Assembly: GCF_003732275.1 (NCBI RefSeq)
Contig: NZ_MOBM01000013.1
Span: 1 to 64,000 of the forward strand
Direction of reading: 5' to 3'
DNA: 64,000 bases
Origin: Pseudomonas frederiksbergensis
GTDB lineage: Bacteria; Pseudomonadota; Gammaproteobacteria; Pseudomonadales; Pseudomonadaceae
Shown here piece after piece: positions 38,717 to 47,198 of this stretch (position 1 is the stretch's first letter; every line of letters starts with the position of its first letter). A program made the translations under genes and the position numbers. The notes under the pieces are model-generated. The model ran no database searches and had not been told where the DNA came from. It was given only the letters and a program-made list of their open reading frames with translations.

Positions 38717-39898
38717 ATGCAAAATTCAATCGGCGCACCAAAGCAGAGGCTCAGCCTCAGCGATCCACGAGTGCGTGCGTGGCTGTTTCAGATCATCACG
38801 GTTGTCGCCGTGGTCGGAATGGGTTGGTACCTGTTCGACAACACTCAAACAAACCTGCAACACCGGGGCATTACCTCCGGTTTCAGTTTTCTGGAGCGCA
38901 GCGCCGGTTTCGGCATCGCTCAGCACCTGATCGACTACACCGAATCGGACAGCTATGCCCGGGTGTTTGTCATCGGCTTGCTCAACACCCTGCTGGTCAC
39001 CTTTATCGGTGTGATCCTGGCGACGATCCTCGGTTTCATCGTCGGTGTGGCACGGCTGTCGAAGAACTGGATCATTGCCAAGCTGGCGACGGTTTATGTA
39101 GAGGTCTTCCGTAACATTCCACCGCTGCTACAAATCCTGTTCTGGTACTTCGCCGTGTTCCTGACCATGCCGGGGCCTCGCAACAGCCATAACTTCGGCG
39201 ACACCTTCTTCGTCAGCAGCCGCGGCCTGAACATGCCCGCAGCGTTGACGGCGGACGGTTTCTGGCCGTTTGTGGTGAGCATCGTCGTGGCCATCGTCGC
39301 CATCGTGCTGATGTGCCGCTGGGCCAACAAGCGTTTCGAAGCGACCGGCGTACCGTTCCACAAGTTCTGGGTCGGCCTGGCGATGTTCCTGGTGATCCCT
39401 GCGCTGTGCGCCTTGATCTTCGGCGCGCCACTGCACTGGGAAATGCCGGAGCTCAAGGGCTTCAACTTCGTCGGTGGCTGGGTGCTGATCCCGGAACTGC
39501 TGGCGCTGACCCTGGCTTTGACGGTGTACACCGCGGCGTTTATCGCCGAGATCGTGCGTTCGGGCATCAAGTCGGTCAGCCATGGCCAGACCGAAGCGGC
39601 GCACTCGTTGGGATTGCGCAACGGTCCGACCCTGCGCAAGGTGATCATCCCGCAAGCCCTGCGCGTGATCATTCCACCGCTGACCAGCCAATACCTGAAC
39701 CTGGCGAAAAACTCCTCGCTGGCGGCCGGTATCGGTTATCCGGAGATGGTGTCGTTGTTTGCCGGCACGGTGCTGAACCAGACCGGGCAGGCGATCGAAG
39801 TCATTGCCATCACCATGAGCGTGTACCTGGCGATCAGTATCAGCATTTCCCTGCTGATGAACTGGTACAACAAGCGCATTGCGCTGATCGAGCGGTAA
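38717..39898 (+). CDS. aapQ: Amino-acid ABC transporter permease AapQ
   Basis: 393 residues with about 8 membrane helices. The permease EAA loop is AAHSLGLRNGPTLRKVIIPQALR near residue 293; VEVFRNIPPLLQILFWY is the typical HisMQ-type signature. Forms a heterodimer with AapM. A 65-base gap from aapJ and 10 bases to aapM. Confidence 0.95.
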   Translation: MQNSIGAPKQRLSLSDPRVRAWLFQIITVVAVVGMGWYLFDNTQTNLQHRGITSGFSFLERSAGFGIAQHLIDYTESDSYARVFVIGLLNTLLVTFIGVILATILGFIVGVARLSKNWIIAKLATVYVEVFRNIPPLLQILFWYFAVFLTMPGPRNSHNFGDTFFVSSRGLNMPAALTADGFWPFVVSIVVAIVAIVLMCRWANKRFEATGVPFHKFWVGLAMFLVIPALCALIFGAPLHWEMPELKGFNFVGGWVLIPELLALTLALTVYTAAFIAEIVRSGIKSVSHGQTEAAHSLGLRNGPTLRKVIIPQALRVIIPPLTSQYLNLAKNSSLAAGIGYPEMVSLFAGTVLNQTGQAIEVIAITMSVYLAISISISLLMNWYNKRIALIER

Positions 39899-39908
39899 GG
39901 AAAAGCGC

Positions 39909-41006
39909 ATGACGACTCATACTTTCAAACCCGACATGCCACCACCGAGCAGCAGCATCGGTGTCGTGGCGTGGATGCGGGCGCACATGTTCTCCAGCTG
40001 GATCAATACCCTGCTGACGCTGTTCGCGTTCTATCTGATTTACCTGATAGTTCCGCCTATCGTGAGCTGGGCAATTCTCGACGCCAACTGGGTCGGCACC
40101 ACTCGCGCCGATTGCACCAAGGAGGGCGCCTGCTGGGTGTTCATCCAGCAGCGCTTCGGCCAGTTCATGTATGGCTACTACCCGACAGACCTGCGCTGGC
40201 GCGTAGACCTGACCGTGTGGCTGGCAGTGATTGGCGTGGCGCCGTTGTTCGTCGCACGCGTTCCACACAAGGCAATCTACGGCCTGAGCTTTCTGGTGCT
40301 CTATCCGATCATTGCCTACCTTCTGCTGCACGGTGGCCTGTTCGGTCTGAGCACCGTGGCGACCAGCCAGTGGGGCGGCCTGATGCTGACCCTGGTGATC
40401 GCTACCGTCGGTATCGTCGGCGCATTGCCGCTGGGTATCGTTCTGGCCTTGGGCCGGCGTTCGAACATGCCGGCGATTCGTGTGGTCTGTGTGACCTTCA
40501 TCGAATTCTGGCGCGGCGTGCCGTTGATCACGGTGCTGTTCATGTCTTCGGTGATGTTGCCGTTGTTCCTGCCCGAAGGCATGAACTTCGACAAACTGCT
40601 GCGGGCGCTGATCGGCGTGATCCTGTTCCAGTCGGCCTACATCGCTGAAGTGGTGCGTGGCGGTCTGCAAGCGATCCCCAAAGGTCAGTACGAAGCGGCT
40701 GCAGCGATGGGCCTCGGTTACTGGCGCAGCATGGGCCTGGTGATTCTGCCGCAAGCCCTGAAGCTGGTGATCCCTGGCATCGTCAACACCTTCATTGCGC
40801 TGTTCAAGGACACGAGCCTGGTGATCATCATCGGCCTGTTCGACTTGCTCAACAGCGTCAAGCAAGCCGCCGCCGACCCGAAATGGCTGGGCATGGCCAC
40901 TGAAGGCTATGTGTTCGCGGCCCTGGTGTTCTGGATTTTCTGTTTTGGTATGTCCCGCTATTCCATGCATTTGGAACGCAAGCTGGACACTGGCCACAAG
41001 CGCTAA
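39909..41006 (+). CDS. aapM: Amino-acid ABC transporter permease AapM
   Basis: 365 residues, 7-8 helices. The EAA loop reads [21 protein letters not shown] and [20 protein letters not shown] is the substrate-pathway segment, paralogous to AapQ. The AapQ/AapM pair forms the membrane channel energised by AapP. Confidence 0.95.
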   Translation: MTTHTFKPDMPPPSSSIGVVAWMRAHMFSSWINTLLTLFAFYLIYLIVPPIVSWAILDANWVGTTRADCTKEGACWVFIQQRFGQFMYGYYPTDLRWRVDLTVWLAVIGVAPLFVARVPHKAIYGLSFLVLYPIIAYLLLHGGLFGLSTVATSQWGGLMLTLVIATVGIVGALPLGIVLALGRRSNMPAIRVVCVTFIEFWRGVPLITVLFMSSVMLPLFLPEGMNFDKLLRALIGVILFQSAYIAEVVRGGLQAIPKGQYEAAAAMGLGYWRSMGLVILPQALKLVIPGIVNTFIALFKDTSLVIIIGLFDLLNSVKQAAADPKWLGMATEGYVFAALVFWIFCFGMSRYSMHLERKLDTGHKR

Positions 41007-41034
41007 AGCAGTACCTAATTTAGGAAGTTCTCTG

Positions 41035-41799
41035 ATGAGCGAAGCAATCAAAAAGACAGTGAGCCCCGAAGGCATTATTCAGATGCAGGGCGTGAACAAG
41101 TGGTACGGCCAGTTCCACGTGTTGAAAGACATCAACCTGAACGTCAAGCAAGGCGAGCGTATCGTTTTGTGCGGCCCGTCGGGTTCCGGCAAATCCACCA
41201 CCATCCGTTGCCTCAATCGTCTGGAAGAACACCAGCAGGGCCGCATCGTGGTCGATGGCGTGGAACTGACCAACGACCTCAAGCAGATCGAAGCGATCCG
41301 CCGTGAAGTCGGCATGGTGTTCCAGCACTTCAACCTGTTCCCGCACCTGACCATCCTGCAGAACTGCACCCTGGCGCCGATGTGGGTACGCAAGATGCCC
41401 AAGCGCAAGGCCGAAGAAATCGCCATGCATTACCTGGAACGCGTACGCATTCCGGAGCAGGCGCATAAATTCCCGGGGCAACTGTCCGGCGGTCAGCAAC
41501 AGCGTGTGGCGATTGCCCGTGCCCTGTGCATGAAACCGAAAATCATGCTGTTCGACGAACCGACTTCGGCACTCGACCCAGAGATGGTGAAAGAGGTTCT
41601 GGACACCATGATCGGCCTGGCCGAAGACGGCATGACCATGCTCTGCGTGACCCACGAAATGGGCTTTGCGCGCACCGTGGCCAACCGCGTGATCTTCATG
41701 GACAAGGGTGAAATCGTCGAACAGGCTGCGCCGAACGACTTCTTCGATAACCCGCAGAATGAGCGTACGAAACTGTTCCTGAGCCAGATTCTGCATTGA
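41035..41799 (+). CDS. aapP: Amino-acid ABC transporter ATPase AapP
   Basis: 254 residues from ATG 41035. Walker [11 protein letters not shown]-loop [15 protein letters not shown], signature [15 protein letters not shown], Walker [15 protein letters not shown] and the switch His in CVTHEM. Hydrolyses ATP for the AapJQM importer. Last gene of the operon, followed by a clean terminator. Confidence 0.97.
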   Translation: MSEAIKKTVSPEGIIQMQGVNKWYGQFHVLKDINLNVKQGERIVLCGPSGSGKSTTIRCLNRLEEHQQGRIVVDGVELTNDLKQIEAIRREVGMVFQHFNLFPHLTILQNCTLAPMWVRKMPKRKAEEIAMHYLERVRIPEQAHKFPGQLSGGQQQRVAIARALCMKPKIMLFDEPTSALDPEMVKEVLDTMIGLAEDGMTMLCVTHEMGFARTVANRVIFMDKGEIVEQAAPNDFFDNPQNERTKLFLSQILH

Positions 41800-41815
41800 T
41801 CCAAGCCAGGCAGTG

Positions 41816-41850
41816 AAATAAACCCGGACTATGTTCCGGGTTTATTTTTG
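41816..41850 (+). terminator. Terminator of aapJQMP
   Basis: 13-bp stem AAATAAACCCGGA / TCCGGGTTTATTT with a T-rich tail. Confidence 0.92.
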
Positions 41851-41856
41851 TCTGGA

Positions 41857-42345
41857 TTATTGCGTCAGGACGGTTTCTTGTTCTGGATAACGTGTCGCCA
41901 ACAGTTGCTTTAAATCGGCACCCTCGCTGAGCGCATGCACTTCGGCCATCAGGTGTGGGTGACGGTCAAGCAGGCGCATCAGCGTAAACAGCGGCTGAGG
42001 CGGGGCTAGCTCGCCGCGCTCATAGCGGGAAAAAGCATTGTGCCCACCGCCGGAGAGTAGCTTCACCGCTTCTTTCTGTGTGAGGTGCAATTTGCGGCGG
42101 ATACGTTTTATCTCGGCCCCCATGACTTGAAAGCAGTCTTCCAGCAGCTTGTCGCCTGTATCGACATATCGCTGGGCGCTGTCTGTGGTGTCATCGAAGA
42201 TGATTTCACCGCACACCTTGCACTCCCACCCAGCAAGATCAGGCACCCGTCGCGACATTTGCTTGTAATTGACGGTGAGACTGCGATCGACGAAGTGATG
42301 CATGCCGTCGTGGGCGCCACAGCTCATGCATTGCCGTATGTTCAT
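41857..42345 (-). CDS. mqsA: MqsA-family antitoxin (zinc finger + HTH)
   Basis: 162 residues. N-terminal zinc domain with Cys6, Cys9 (CMSCG) and Cys42, Cys45 (CKVC), then an Xre-type HTH with LTQKEAVKLLSGGGHNAFSRYERGE and RLLDRHPHLMAEV, the same order as E. coli MqsA, which is 131 residues. It neutralises MqsR by binding and represses the operon. AAGGAG 8 nt upstream; the start overlaps the mqsR stop by 4 bases (ATGA), giving coupled translation. Confidence 0.92.
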   Translation of the reverse strand: MNIRQCMSCGAHDGMHHFVDRSLTVNYKQMSRRVPDLAGWECKVCGEIIFDDTTDSAQRYVDTGDKLLEDCFQVMGAEIKRIRRKLHLTQKEAVKLLSGGGHNAFSRYERGELAPPQPLFTLMRLLDRHPHLMAEVHALSEGADLKQLLATRYPEQETVLTQ

Positions 42346-42653
42346 TGGTTTTTCTCCTTAAAGGAGATCACTGGGGCGCCACCGCCGGGGCAGTAGGTCA
42401 CTTTAATGTAAATCTCCTGATCATTAACTTGCGCGTGGTAGACGTCCTGCCAGGTTCGGTGATCCAAATAAGTGGTCATGGATTTGTAGAGCATCCTTCT
42501 CTCCAATGCATAAATGACCTTTTGCATGCTCTGGTAATTGAGTCCCATGCTCCGGCCTGTCTCCAACGCTTTGTTAGTAAAAGCGTGGACCCCCATCCTG
42601 GCGACCTCCGCCTTGACCACCGCCAAGTCGTAATGAGGTGTGTTCTTTTCCAT
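42342..42653 (-). CDS. mqsR: MqsR-family toxin (mRNA interferase)
   Basis: 103 residues from ATG 42653. MEKNTPHYDLAVVK, YKSMTTYLDHRTWQDVYH and the C-terminal ISFKEKN align with E. coli MqsR, a RelE-like ribonuclease that cuts mRNA at GCU. Toxin first, antitoxin second, as in mqsRA. A 25-bp palindrome 23 bases upstream of the start is the likely autoregulatory operator. Confidence 0.93.
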   Translation of the reverse strand: MEKNTPHYDLAVVKAEVARMGVHAFTNKALETGRSMGLNYQSMQKVIYALERRMLYKSMTTYLDHRTWQDVYHAQVNDQEIYIKVTYCPGGGAPVISFKEKNQ

Positions 42654-42675
42654 AAGACACTTCAACTCTGAGATG

Positions 42676-42700
42676 AAAATTACCCTTAAAGGGTAATTTT
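42676..42700 (-). promoter_or_regulatory. mqsRA operator palindrome within the predicted promoter
   Basis: AAAATTACCCTT-A-AAGGGTAATTTT, a perfect inverted repeat with 12-bp arms. On the minus strand a TTGTTA -35 (42705-42700) and a TAATTT -10 (42682-42677) at 17-bp spacing flank or overlap it, so binding would block RNA polymerase. It resembles the ACCT-N-AGGT operator of E. coli MqsA. Confidence 0.7.
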
Positions 42701-42747
42701 AACAATCGAAAATCCCGCTCTGTTTCCTGCCTTCTAACCCTAGGCGG

Positions 42748-42776
42748 TTGTCCTCTCAGACGAAGCTGACTAACAT
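42748..42776 (+). promoter_or_regulatory. Predicted sigma-70 promoter of the gntR-cynX pair
   Basis: TTGTCC (42748-42753), 17-bp spacer, TAACAT (42771-42776). The operator-like palindrome at 42786 lies at the expected start point. Confidence 0.5.
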
Positions 42777-42785
42777 GTCAGAAAA

Positions 42786-42806
42786 TTCATCCTATGATTG
42801 GATGAA
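42786..42806 (+). promoter_or_regulatory. Operator-like palindrome, candidate site for the adjacent GntR regulator
   Basis: TTCATCC-N7-GGATGAA, a 7-bp-arm inverted repeat ending 12 bases before the regulator start codon and just downstream of the predicted promoter. Confidence 0.55.
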
Positions 42807-42818
42807 AAGGCGAATCCT

Positions 42819-43478
42819 ATGTCAGACATTTCTCCATTGATTAAACGATCCCTGGTCGATCAGGCCCTGGACCAGTTACGCCTGCGCATCAATCAAGGCG
42901 TCTGGACGGTCGGACAGCGCTTGCCCACCGAGCCGGAACTGGCGACTGAGCTGGGTATCAGCCGCAACACGGTGCGCGAAGCCATGCGCGTGTTGGCGTT
43001 TTCGGGGTTGATCGAGATTCGCCAAGGCGACGGCAGTTATCTGCGGGCGGTAATTGATCCGCTGGATACCATGAAGGCGCTGTCCCGTTGCACTCAGGAA
43101 CAGGCTCGGGAAACCCGGCACATTCTGGAAGTTGAAGCCATCGGCCTCGCGGCGTTACGCCGCACCGAGGAAGACCTGGTGGCATTGCGCGAAGCGCTAG
43201 GCGTCAGCGGCAGTCACTACCACGGCGATCTCGACACCTACATCGCCTGCAATCTGGTGTTTCACCGTCGACTGGTGGATGCGGCACACAACCCGACACT
43301 CAGCGAGCTGTATCGCTATTTCTCCAGCATCGTCGGCGCGCACTTGCGCCAGACCCTGAACATCTCCCCCCGACGCCAAGCGGTGTTCGACCTTCATGTC
43401 GAACTGCTCGATGCCGTCGAGCAACGCGACCCGGAACGGGCCAAAGCCCTGTCGAGGCAGTTGATCAATGAACCTTGA
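42819..43478 (+). CDS. GntR/FadR-family transcriptional regulator
   Basis: 219 residues from ATG 42819. Winged HTH at the N-terminus (GQRLPTEPELATELGISRNTVREAMRVL) and an FCD ligand-binding domain (VFHRRLVDAAHNPTLSELY with conserved metal-site His/Asp). It probably represses itself and the transporter gene it overlaps by 11 bases; the ligand is unknown. Confidence 0.88.
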   Translation: MSDISPLIKRSLVDQALDQLRLRINQGVWTVGQRLPTEPELATELGISRNTVREAMRVLAFSGLIEIRQGDGSYLRAVIDPLDTMKALSRCTQEQARETRHILEVEAIGLAALRRTEEDLVALREALGVSGSHYHGDLDTYIACNLVFHRRLVDAAHNPTLSELYRYFSSIVGAHLRQTLNISPRRQAVFDLHVELLDAVEQRDPERAKALSRQLINEP

Positions 43479-44784
43479 AACCGAGAACCCCATGCCCACC
43501 CAGCAGGCCAGCAACCGCAGCAGCACTGAGCTCAAGCGTACGGCGGAGCTCGAAGAGCTGTTGATCGACGCCGAGGCCGATGACGAACAGGTTCAGCAAA
43601 CTCACCCGGTCCTGCGGCGGCCATGGCTGTTGTTGCTCGGTCTGATTCTGGTGGCGCTGAATTTGCGTCCGGCGTTGTCGAGCATGGCGCCGATGCTCAG
43701 CGAGATCTCGAAGACGCTGGGATTATCGGCTGCCCAAGCCGGTTTGCTGACGACCTTGCCGGTACTTTGCCTCGGTCTGTTCGCGCCATTGGCGCCGGTG
43801 CTGGCGCGACGTTTTGGGGCCGAGCGCGTGGTGTTGGGGATTCTTCTGACGCTGGCCGGCGGGATCATTTTGCGCAGTTCGTTCGGCGAGATCGGTCTGT
43901 TCGCCGGTAGCGTGCTGGCCGGCGCCAGCATCGGGGTGATAGGCGTGCTGCTGCCCGGTATTGTCAAACGCGACTTTGCGAAACAGGCCGGCACCATGAC
44001 CGGTGTCTACACCATGGCCCTGTGCCTGGGCGCGGCCATGGCGGCTGGGGCAACTGTGCCGTTGAGCGAACACTTCGACAAAAGCTGGGCCCTGGGTCTC
44101 GGCTTCTGGGTGGTTCCAGCGTTGGTCGCGGCGATTTTCTGGCTGCCGCAAGTCGGTCAGAAGCACGGCGCGCATCATGTTGCCTATCGGGTCCGAGGCC
44201 TGCTGCGTGATCCGCTGGCCTGGCAAGTGACCTTGTACATGGGCCTGCAATCGTCTTTGGCCTACATCGTGTTTGGCTGGCTGCCGTCGATCCTGATCGG
44301 CCGCGGTCTGACGCCAACCCAGGCCGGTCTTGTGTTGTCGGGTTCGGTGATTGTCCAGTTGATCAGTTCCCTGGCAGCACCTTGGCTGGCGACGCGTGGC
44401 AAGGATCAGCGACTGGCGATCGTAATCGTCATGGCAATGACCCTCGGCGGTTTGTTCGGTTGCCTTTATGCACCGATCGATGGCTTGTGGGGCTGGGCGA
44501 TCCTGCTGGGGTTGGGGCAGGGCGCTACGTTCAGCCTGGCTTTGACCCTGATCGTGCTGCGCTCGCGGGATGCTCATGTGGCGGCGAACCTGTCGAGCAT
44601 GGCCCAGGGTTTCGGTTACACCCTGGCGTCCATGGGGCCGTTCGCGGTCGGCGTGGTGCATGACTGGACCGGCGGCTGGACTGCCCTGGGCTGGATCTTC
44701 GGCGTCATCGGCCTCGGCGCGATCATCGCCGGCCTCGGTGCCGGGCGTTCGTTGTACGTTCAGGTTCAAAGCGAGAAGGTCTGA
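43468..44784 (+). CDS. CynX/NimT-family MFS transporter
   Basis: 438 residues. A hydrophilic N-terminus of ~50 residues, then 12 membrane helices. ALNLRPALSSMAPMLSEI and GVLLPGIVKRDF are typical of the CynX/NimT (cyanate / nitroimidazole) branch. The start is not certain: ATG 43468 overlaps the regulator gene, and ATG 43492 would drop 8 residues. The substrate is unknown; expression is likely under the GntR regulator. Confidence 0.85.
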   Translation: MNLETENPMPTQQASNRSSTELKRTAELEELLIDAEADDEQVQQTHPVLRRPWLLLLGLILVALNLRPALSSMAPMLSEISKTLGLSAAQAGLLTTLPVLCLGLFAPLAPVLARRFGAERVVLGILLTLAGGIILRSSFGEIGLFAGSVLAGASIGVIGVLLPGIVKRDFAKQAGTMTGVYTMALCLGAAMAAGATVPLSEHFDKSWALGLGFWVVPALVAAIFWLPQVGQKHGAHHVAYRVRGLLRDPLAWQVTLYMGLQSSLAYIVFGWLPSILIGRGLTPTQAGLVLSGSVIVQLISSLAAPWLATRGKDQRLAIVIVMAMTLGGLFGCLYAPIDGLWGWAILLGLGQGATFSLALTLIVLRSRDAHVAANLSSMAQGFGYTLASMGPFAVGVVHDWTGGWTALGWIFGVIGLGAIIAGLGAGRSLYVQVQSEKV

Positions 44785-44793
44785 CGTTTTGCG

Positions 44794-44828
44794 CACTGTC
44801 GGTATTCGGGCCACGAATGCCGATAGTG
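44794..44828 (+). terminator. Possible terminator after the CynX-type gene
   Basis: A 15-bp stem (44794-44808 / 44814-44828) with two GU pairs and a 5-base loop. The T-tail is poor (GTTCC), so termination may be Rho-assisted. Confidence 0.45.
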
Positions 44829-44912
44829 TTCCGCGCATTTGTTGACTATCGTGCAGGCAATCTTTCGAAATCACTTTGTGCATCTATTTGCACATCCAGA
44901 GGGAACCTGTCC

Positions 44913-45383
44913 ATGAGTGATGCCCACAACGCCTTGATCACCCGGTTCTACCAGGCCTTCCAGCGGCTGGACGCCGAGGCCATGAGCGCCTGCTACACCG
45001 ATGACGTGGTGTTCACTGATCCGGCGTTCGGCGAACTGCGTGGGCGCGATGCCGGCGACATGTGGCGCATGCTCACCACTCGGGCCAAGGACTTCTCCCT
45101 GACCTTCGATAACGTGCGCAGCGATGAGCGCACGGGCGGTGCCCATTGGGTGGCGACCTACCTGTTCAGCCAGACCGGCAATATCGTGGTCAACGACATC
45201 CAGGCGCGTTTCGTGTTTCGCGACGGCAAGATCTGTGAGCATCACGACAGCTTTGATCTGTGGCGCTGGTCGCGTCAGGCGCTGGGTTTCAAAGGGCTGT
45301 TGTTGGGTTGGACGCCGGTGGTGAGAAACGCCGTTCGTGCTCAGGCCTTGAAGGGGCTGAAGGCATTTCAGGCCAGTCGCTGA
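44913..45383 (+). CDS. NTF2-like (SnoaL-type) protein
   Basis: 156 residues from ATG 44913 (GAGGGA 8 nt upstream). One NTF2-fold: FYQAFQRLDAEAMSACYTDDVVFTDPAFGELRG and ARFVFRDGKICEHHDSFDLWRWSRQALG match SnoaL/DUF-type ketosteroid-isomerase-like proteins. No catalytic assignment possible. The GIY-YIG gene follows. Confidence 0.8.
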   Translation: MSDAHNALITRFYQAFQRLDAEAMSACYTDDVVFTDPAFGELRGRDAGDMWRMLTTRAKDFSLTFDNVRSDERTGGAHWVATYLFSQTGNIVVNDIQARFVFRDGKICEHHDSFDLWRWSRQALGFKGLLLGWTPVVRNAVRAQALKGLKAFQASR

Positions 45384-45422
45384 TAAGATCGCGGCTTGTT
45401 TCCTACAAGCCTTGATCGTCAC

Positions 45423-45737
45423 GTGAACACCTCGAGCGAATCTTCCGTCATTGCCGCCGAACCGCCGCTGCCCGTCAGCAAACCCTGGTTCGTCTACCTC
45501 GTTCGCGCGGCCAATGGTTCGCTCTACTGCGGGATCAGCGACGATCCCGTCCGCCGCTTCGCCACCCACCAAAGCGGCAAAGGCGCGCGCTTCTTCTTGT
45601 CCAGCCCGGCCGTGGCATTGGTCTACACCGAAGTCTGTCGCGACAAAAGCGAAGCACTGCGCCAGGAACGCCTGATCAAAAAACTCAAGAAAAGCGCCAA
45701 GGAATGTCTGGTGGCTAGCGCTACGTCATCGGTGTAG
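45423..45737 (+). CDS. GIY-YIG domain protein (UPF0213 family)
   Basis: 104 residues from GTG 45423; no ATG is available and a TTG at 45396 is less likely. [29 protein letters not shown] is the GIY-YIG core, with the Arg and a Glu-containing [12 protein letters not shown] helix. Such single-domain proteins (YhbQ/UPF0213) are often nucleases with poorly known biology. Confidence 0.8.
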   Translation: MNTSSESSVIAAEPPLPVSKPWFVYLVRAANGSLYCGISDDPVRRFATHQSGKGARFFLSSPAVALVYTEVCRDKSEALRQERLIKKLKKSAKECLVASATSSV

Positions 45738-45858
45738 GTCATTTGTCTTCGTGGGTGTCAGCTCTTTCTGAAAATGCCCAATAAGCTACTGATCAGCGAT
45801 TGTTGTCTGTAGAGTGCACGTCGTGGCACACAGCCACTTACGTCATTAAGGACAGTCG

Positions 45859-46101
45859 ATGTATCACTACAAAATGGTTCAGGTGCCACCTAACATTCAG
45901 GTTCAAGCCAGCAAGGAAAAGGGTAACGAAGCTGCTGTTTACCTTCAGAGCATTGCCAATGAACAGGCCGACGCGGGTTGGGAGTTTTACCGAATTGACA
46001 CCATCGGTGTTCAAGTGAACGCAGGTTGTCTGGATGCGTTGAGGGGCAAGAAGGCCAGTCTCGCCAATTACTACGTCATCACCTTCCGTAAGCCTCGGTG
46101 A
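45859..46101 (+). CDS. DUF4177-family small protein
   Basis: 80 residues. MYHYKMVQVPPNIQV, DAGWEFYRIDTIGV and a C-terminal YYVITFRKPR fit DUF4177. AAGGA 6 nt upstream. Its stop overlaps a GTG start of the following yidD-type gene (GTGA), so the two are translated as a pair. Confidence 0.72.
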   Translation: MYHYKMVQVPPNIQVQASKEKGNEAAVYLQSIANEQADAGWEFYRIDTIGVQVNAGCLDALRGKKASLANYYVITFRKPR

Positions 46102-46304
46102 TTACACTTCTTTTAAAGGTTCTAATCCGCCTCTACCAGAAAACTGCCCCTCAGCGATTGCGGGGAGCTTGTCGTTTCCACCCATCTTGTTCTCACTACG
46201 CGCAGTTGGCGATTGACAAATATGGCCCGTGGAAAGGTGTCGCAATGGCACTCAAGCGGATTGGCCGGTGCCGTATACCCAATGGTGGAGAGGACTATCC
46301 TTGA
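46098..46304 (+). CDS. yidD: YidD-family membrane protein insertion efficiency factor (paralog)
   Basis: 68 residues, GTG start. Amphipathic N-terminus ITLLLKVLIRLYQ followed by CRFHPSCSHYAQLAIDKYGPWKGVAMALKRIGRC, the three-Cys YidD core. The housekeeping yidD normally lies between rnpA and yidC, near dnaA, so this copy beside a DUF4177 gene is presumably a paralog. Its function as an insertion factor is inferred from family. Confidence 0.8.
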   Translation: MITLLLKVLIRLYQKTAPQRLRGACRFHPSCSHYAQLAIDKYGPWKGVAMALKRIGRCRIPNGGEDYP

Positions 46305-46421
46305 ACGTTTGATTGATTGTCGCGCGGACGGGGCACGCAGGGAAAGTGCCGTAAAGTTGATCCGCTCGCGGGGGGCTTTGGCAAGCACGTTACGGGGTGA
46401 CCGGATGAGGTAACAAATGAG

Positions 46422-46450
46422 TTGACATGCCTGTCATCTTTATCAAAAAT
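46422..46450 (+). promoter_or_regulatory. Predicted sigma-70 promoter upstream of a structured element
   Basis: A perfect -35 TTGACA (46422-46427), 17-bp spacer and a weaker -10 AAAAAT (46445-46450). Expected start near 46457. There is no plausible protein-coding frame on the plus strand between this and the terminator at 46586. Confidence 0.4.
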
Positions 46451-46554
46451 GGGATCAAGAGCGCGAAATCTGCTGCCTTGCAGGGCTTTAGCAGACGTAG
46501 GTACCTCAGCGATGCTGCAACATCGGTGTAAGGTGAGACCTCTTCATCCCATTT
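46447..46554 (+). ncRNA. Structured element with two hairpins and complementary loops, possible small RNA
   Basis: Outer inverted repeat AAATGGGAT / ATCCCATTT (46447-46455, 46546-46554), extended inward by CAAGAG / CTCTT with one mismatch. Inside are hairpin 1 (46469-46495: TCTGCT-GCC-TTGCAG-GGC-TTT-AGCAGA) and hairpin 2 (46510-46525: CGATG-CTGCAA-CATCG). Their loops TTGCAG and CTGCAA are exact complements, allowing a kissing contact. The predicted start inside the outer stem (about 46457) leaves open whether the element acts as RNA or as DNA. Confidence 0.5.
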
Positions 46555-46585
46555 CCTGAGGATGCCAATATCAGGATTCAAATTC

Positions 46586-46613
46586 AAAGGGCAGCCTTAC
46601 AGCTGCCCTTTTT
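46586..46613 (+). terminator. Intrinsic terminator downstream of the structured element
   Basis: AAAGGGCAGC / GCTGCCCTTT stem with a 6-base loop and a T5 run on the plus strand. It overlaps the last codons and stop of the convergent nuclease-like gene. Confidence 0.75.
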
Positions 46614-47145
46614 CTTTGTCTTCGAGAACGTAACGCTTGTAGAGAAGCTCTCCTTGTCGATGCTTGTTCATGGCTCTCGCTGGGGCATGCATAAAGTTCC
46701 ACATGACGTGCCCATCTCTGACATTCACAACGACGAGCATGTCATTTTTGGCCTCGTAGGCGTTGATGAACGCCAAGCGGTATGCACTGTTGTCATAAAG
46801 TACTCTCCATATCTCGAACGGCCCCGTCAGTGTATCCAGTGCATGTCGAACGTAACGCTCACGAGAGTCGGGGCGTTTTTCGACAATGTGAGCCAGTTTG
46901 TCTCTCATGACCGTCACATTTCCTATCGGGGTCACAATCGTGACTGCCAGCAGGGCTTCATCAAAAAAACCGAAGTGAGCCAAGAGGATTTGTAGGGCTC
47001 CCTCCTCATCATCAGCCCTCTTCACCTCTTCGATCGGGGCTGAGCGAAGCTCCCGTGCCAGCGTCCTCAGGTCGGGCAATGCAAGATCGATCCACGTCTG
47101 TTGGCCTGTTGCTTCTTTAATCAATGGCGCAACATTCACGAGCAT
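46597..47145 (-). CDS. PBECR2-like nuclease-fold protein
   Basis: 182 residues. The C-terminal half (RERYVRHALDTLTGPFEIWRVL, NDMLVVVNVRDGHVMWNFM, ending NKHRQGELLYKR) has the order of motifs of the phage-type BECR nuclease fold PBECR2, usually found at the C-terminus of Mu gpF-like head proteins. Here it is free-standing with a ~70-residue N-terminal region (LIKEATGQQTWIDLALPDLRTLARELR) and no phage gene nearby. Function unproven; it could be a toxin-type RNase. A small divergent frame starts 53 bases upstream. Confidence 0.55.
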   Translation of the reverse strand: MLVNVAPLIKEATGQQTWIDLALPDLRTLARELRSAPIEEVKRADDEEGALQILLAHFGFFDEALLAVTIVTPIGNVTVMRDKLAHIVEKRPDSRERYVRHALDTLTGPFEIWRVLYDNSAYRLAFINAYEAKNDMLVVVNVRDGHVMWNFMHAPARAMNKHRQGELLYKRYVLEDKEKGQL

Positions 47146-47198
47146 GCGCAGCGATCCTTCGTTGTTTTCGTTATTTGTCGCAATGTTACCTTGGGATC

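Noticed and set aside
46390..46587. 65-codon minus-strand frame over the structured element
   Set aside because: It reads through the hairpins and has no ribosome site; the inverted repeats explain the sequence better than a protein does.
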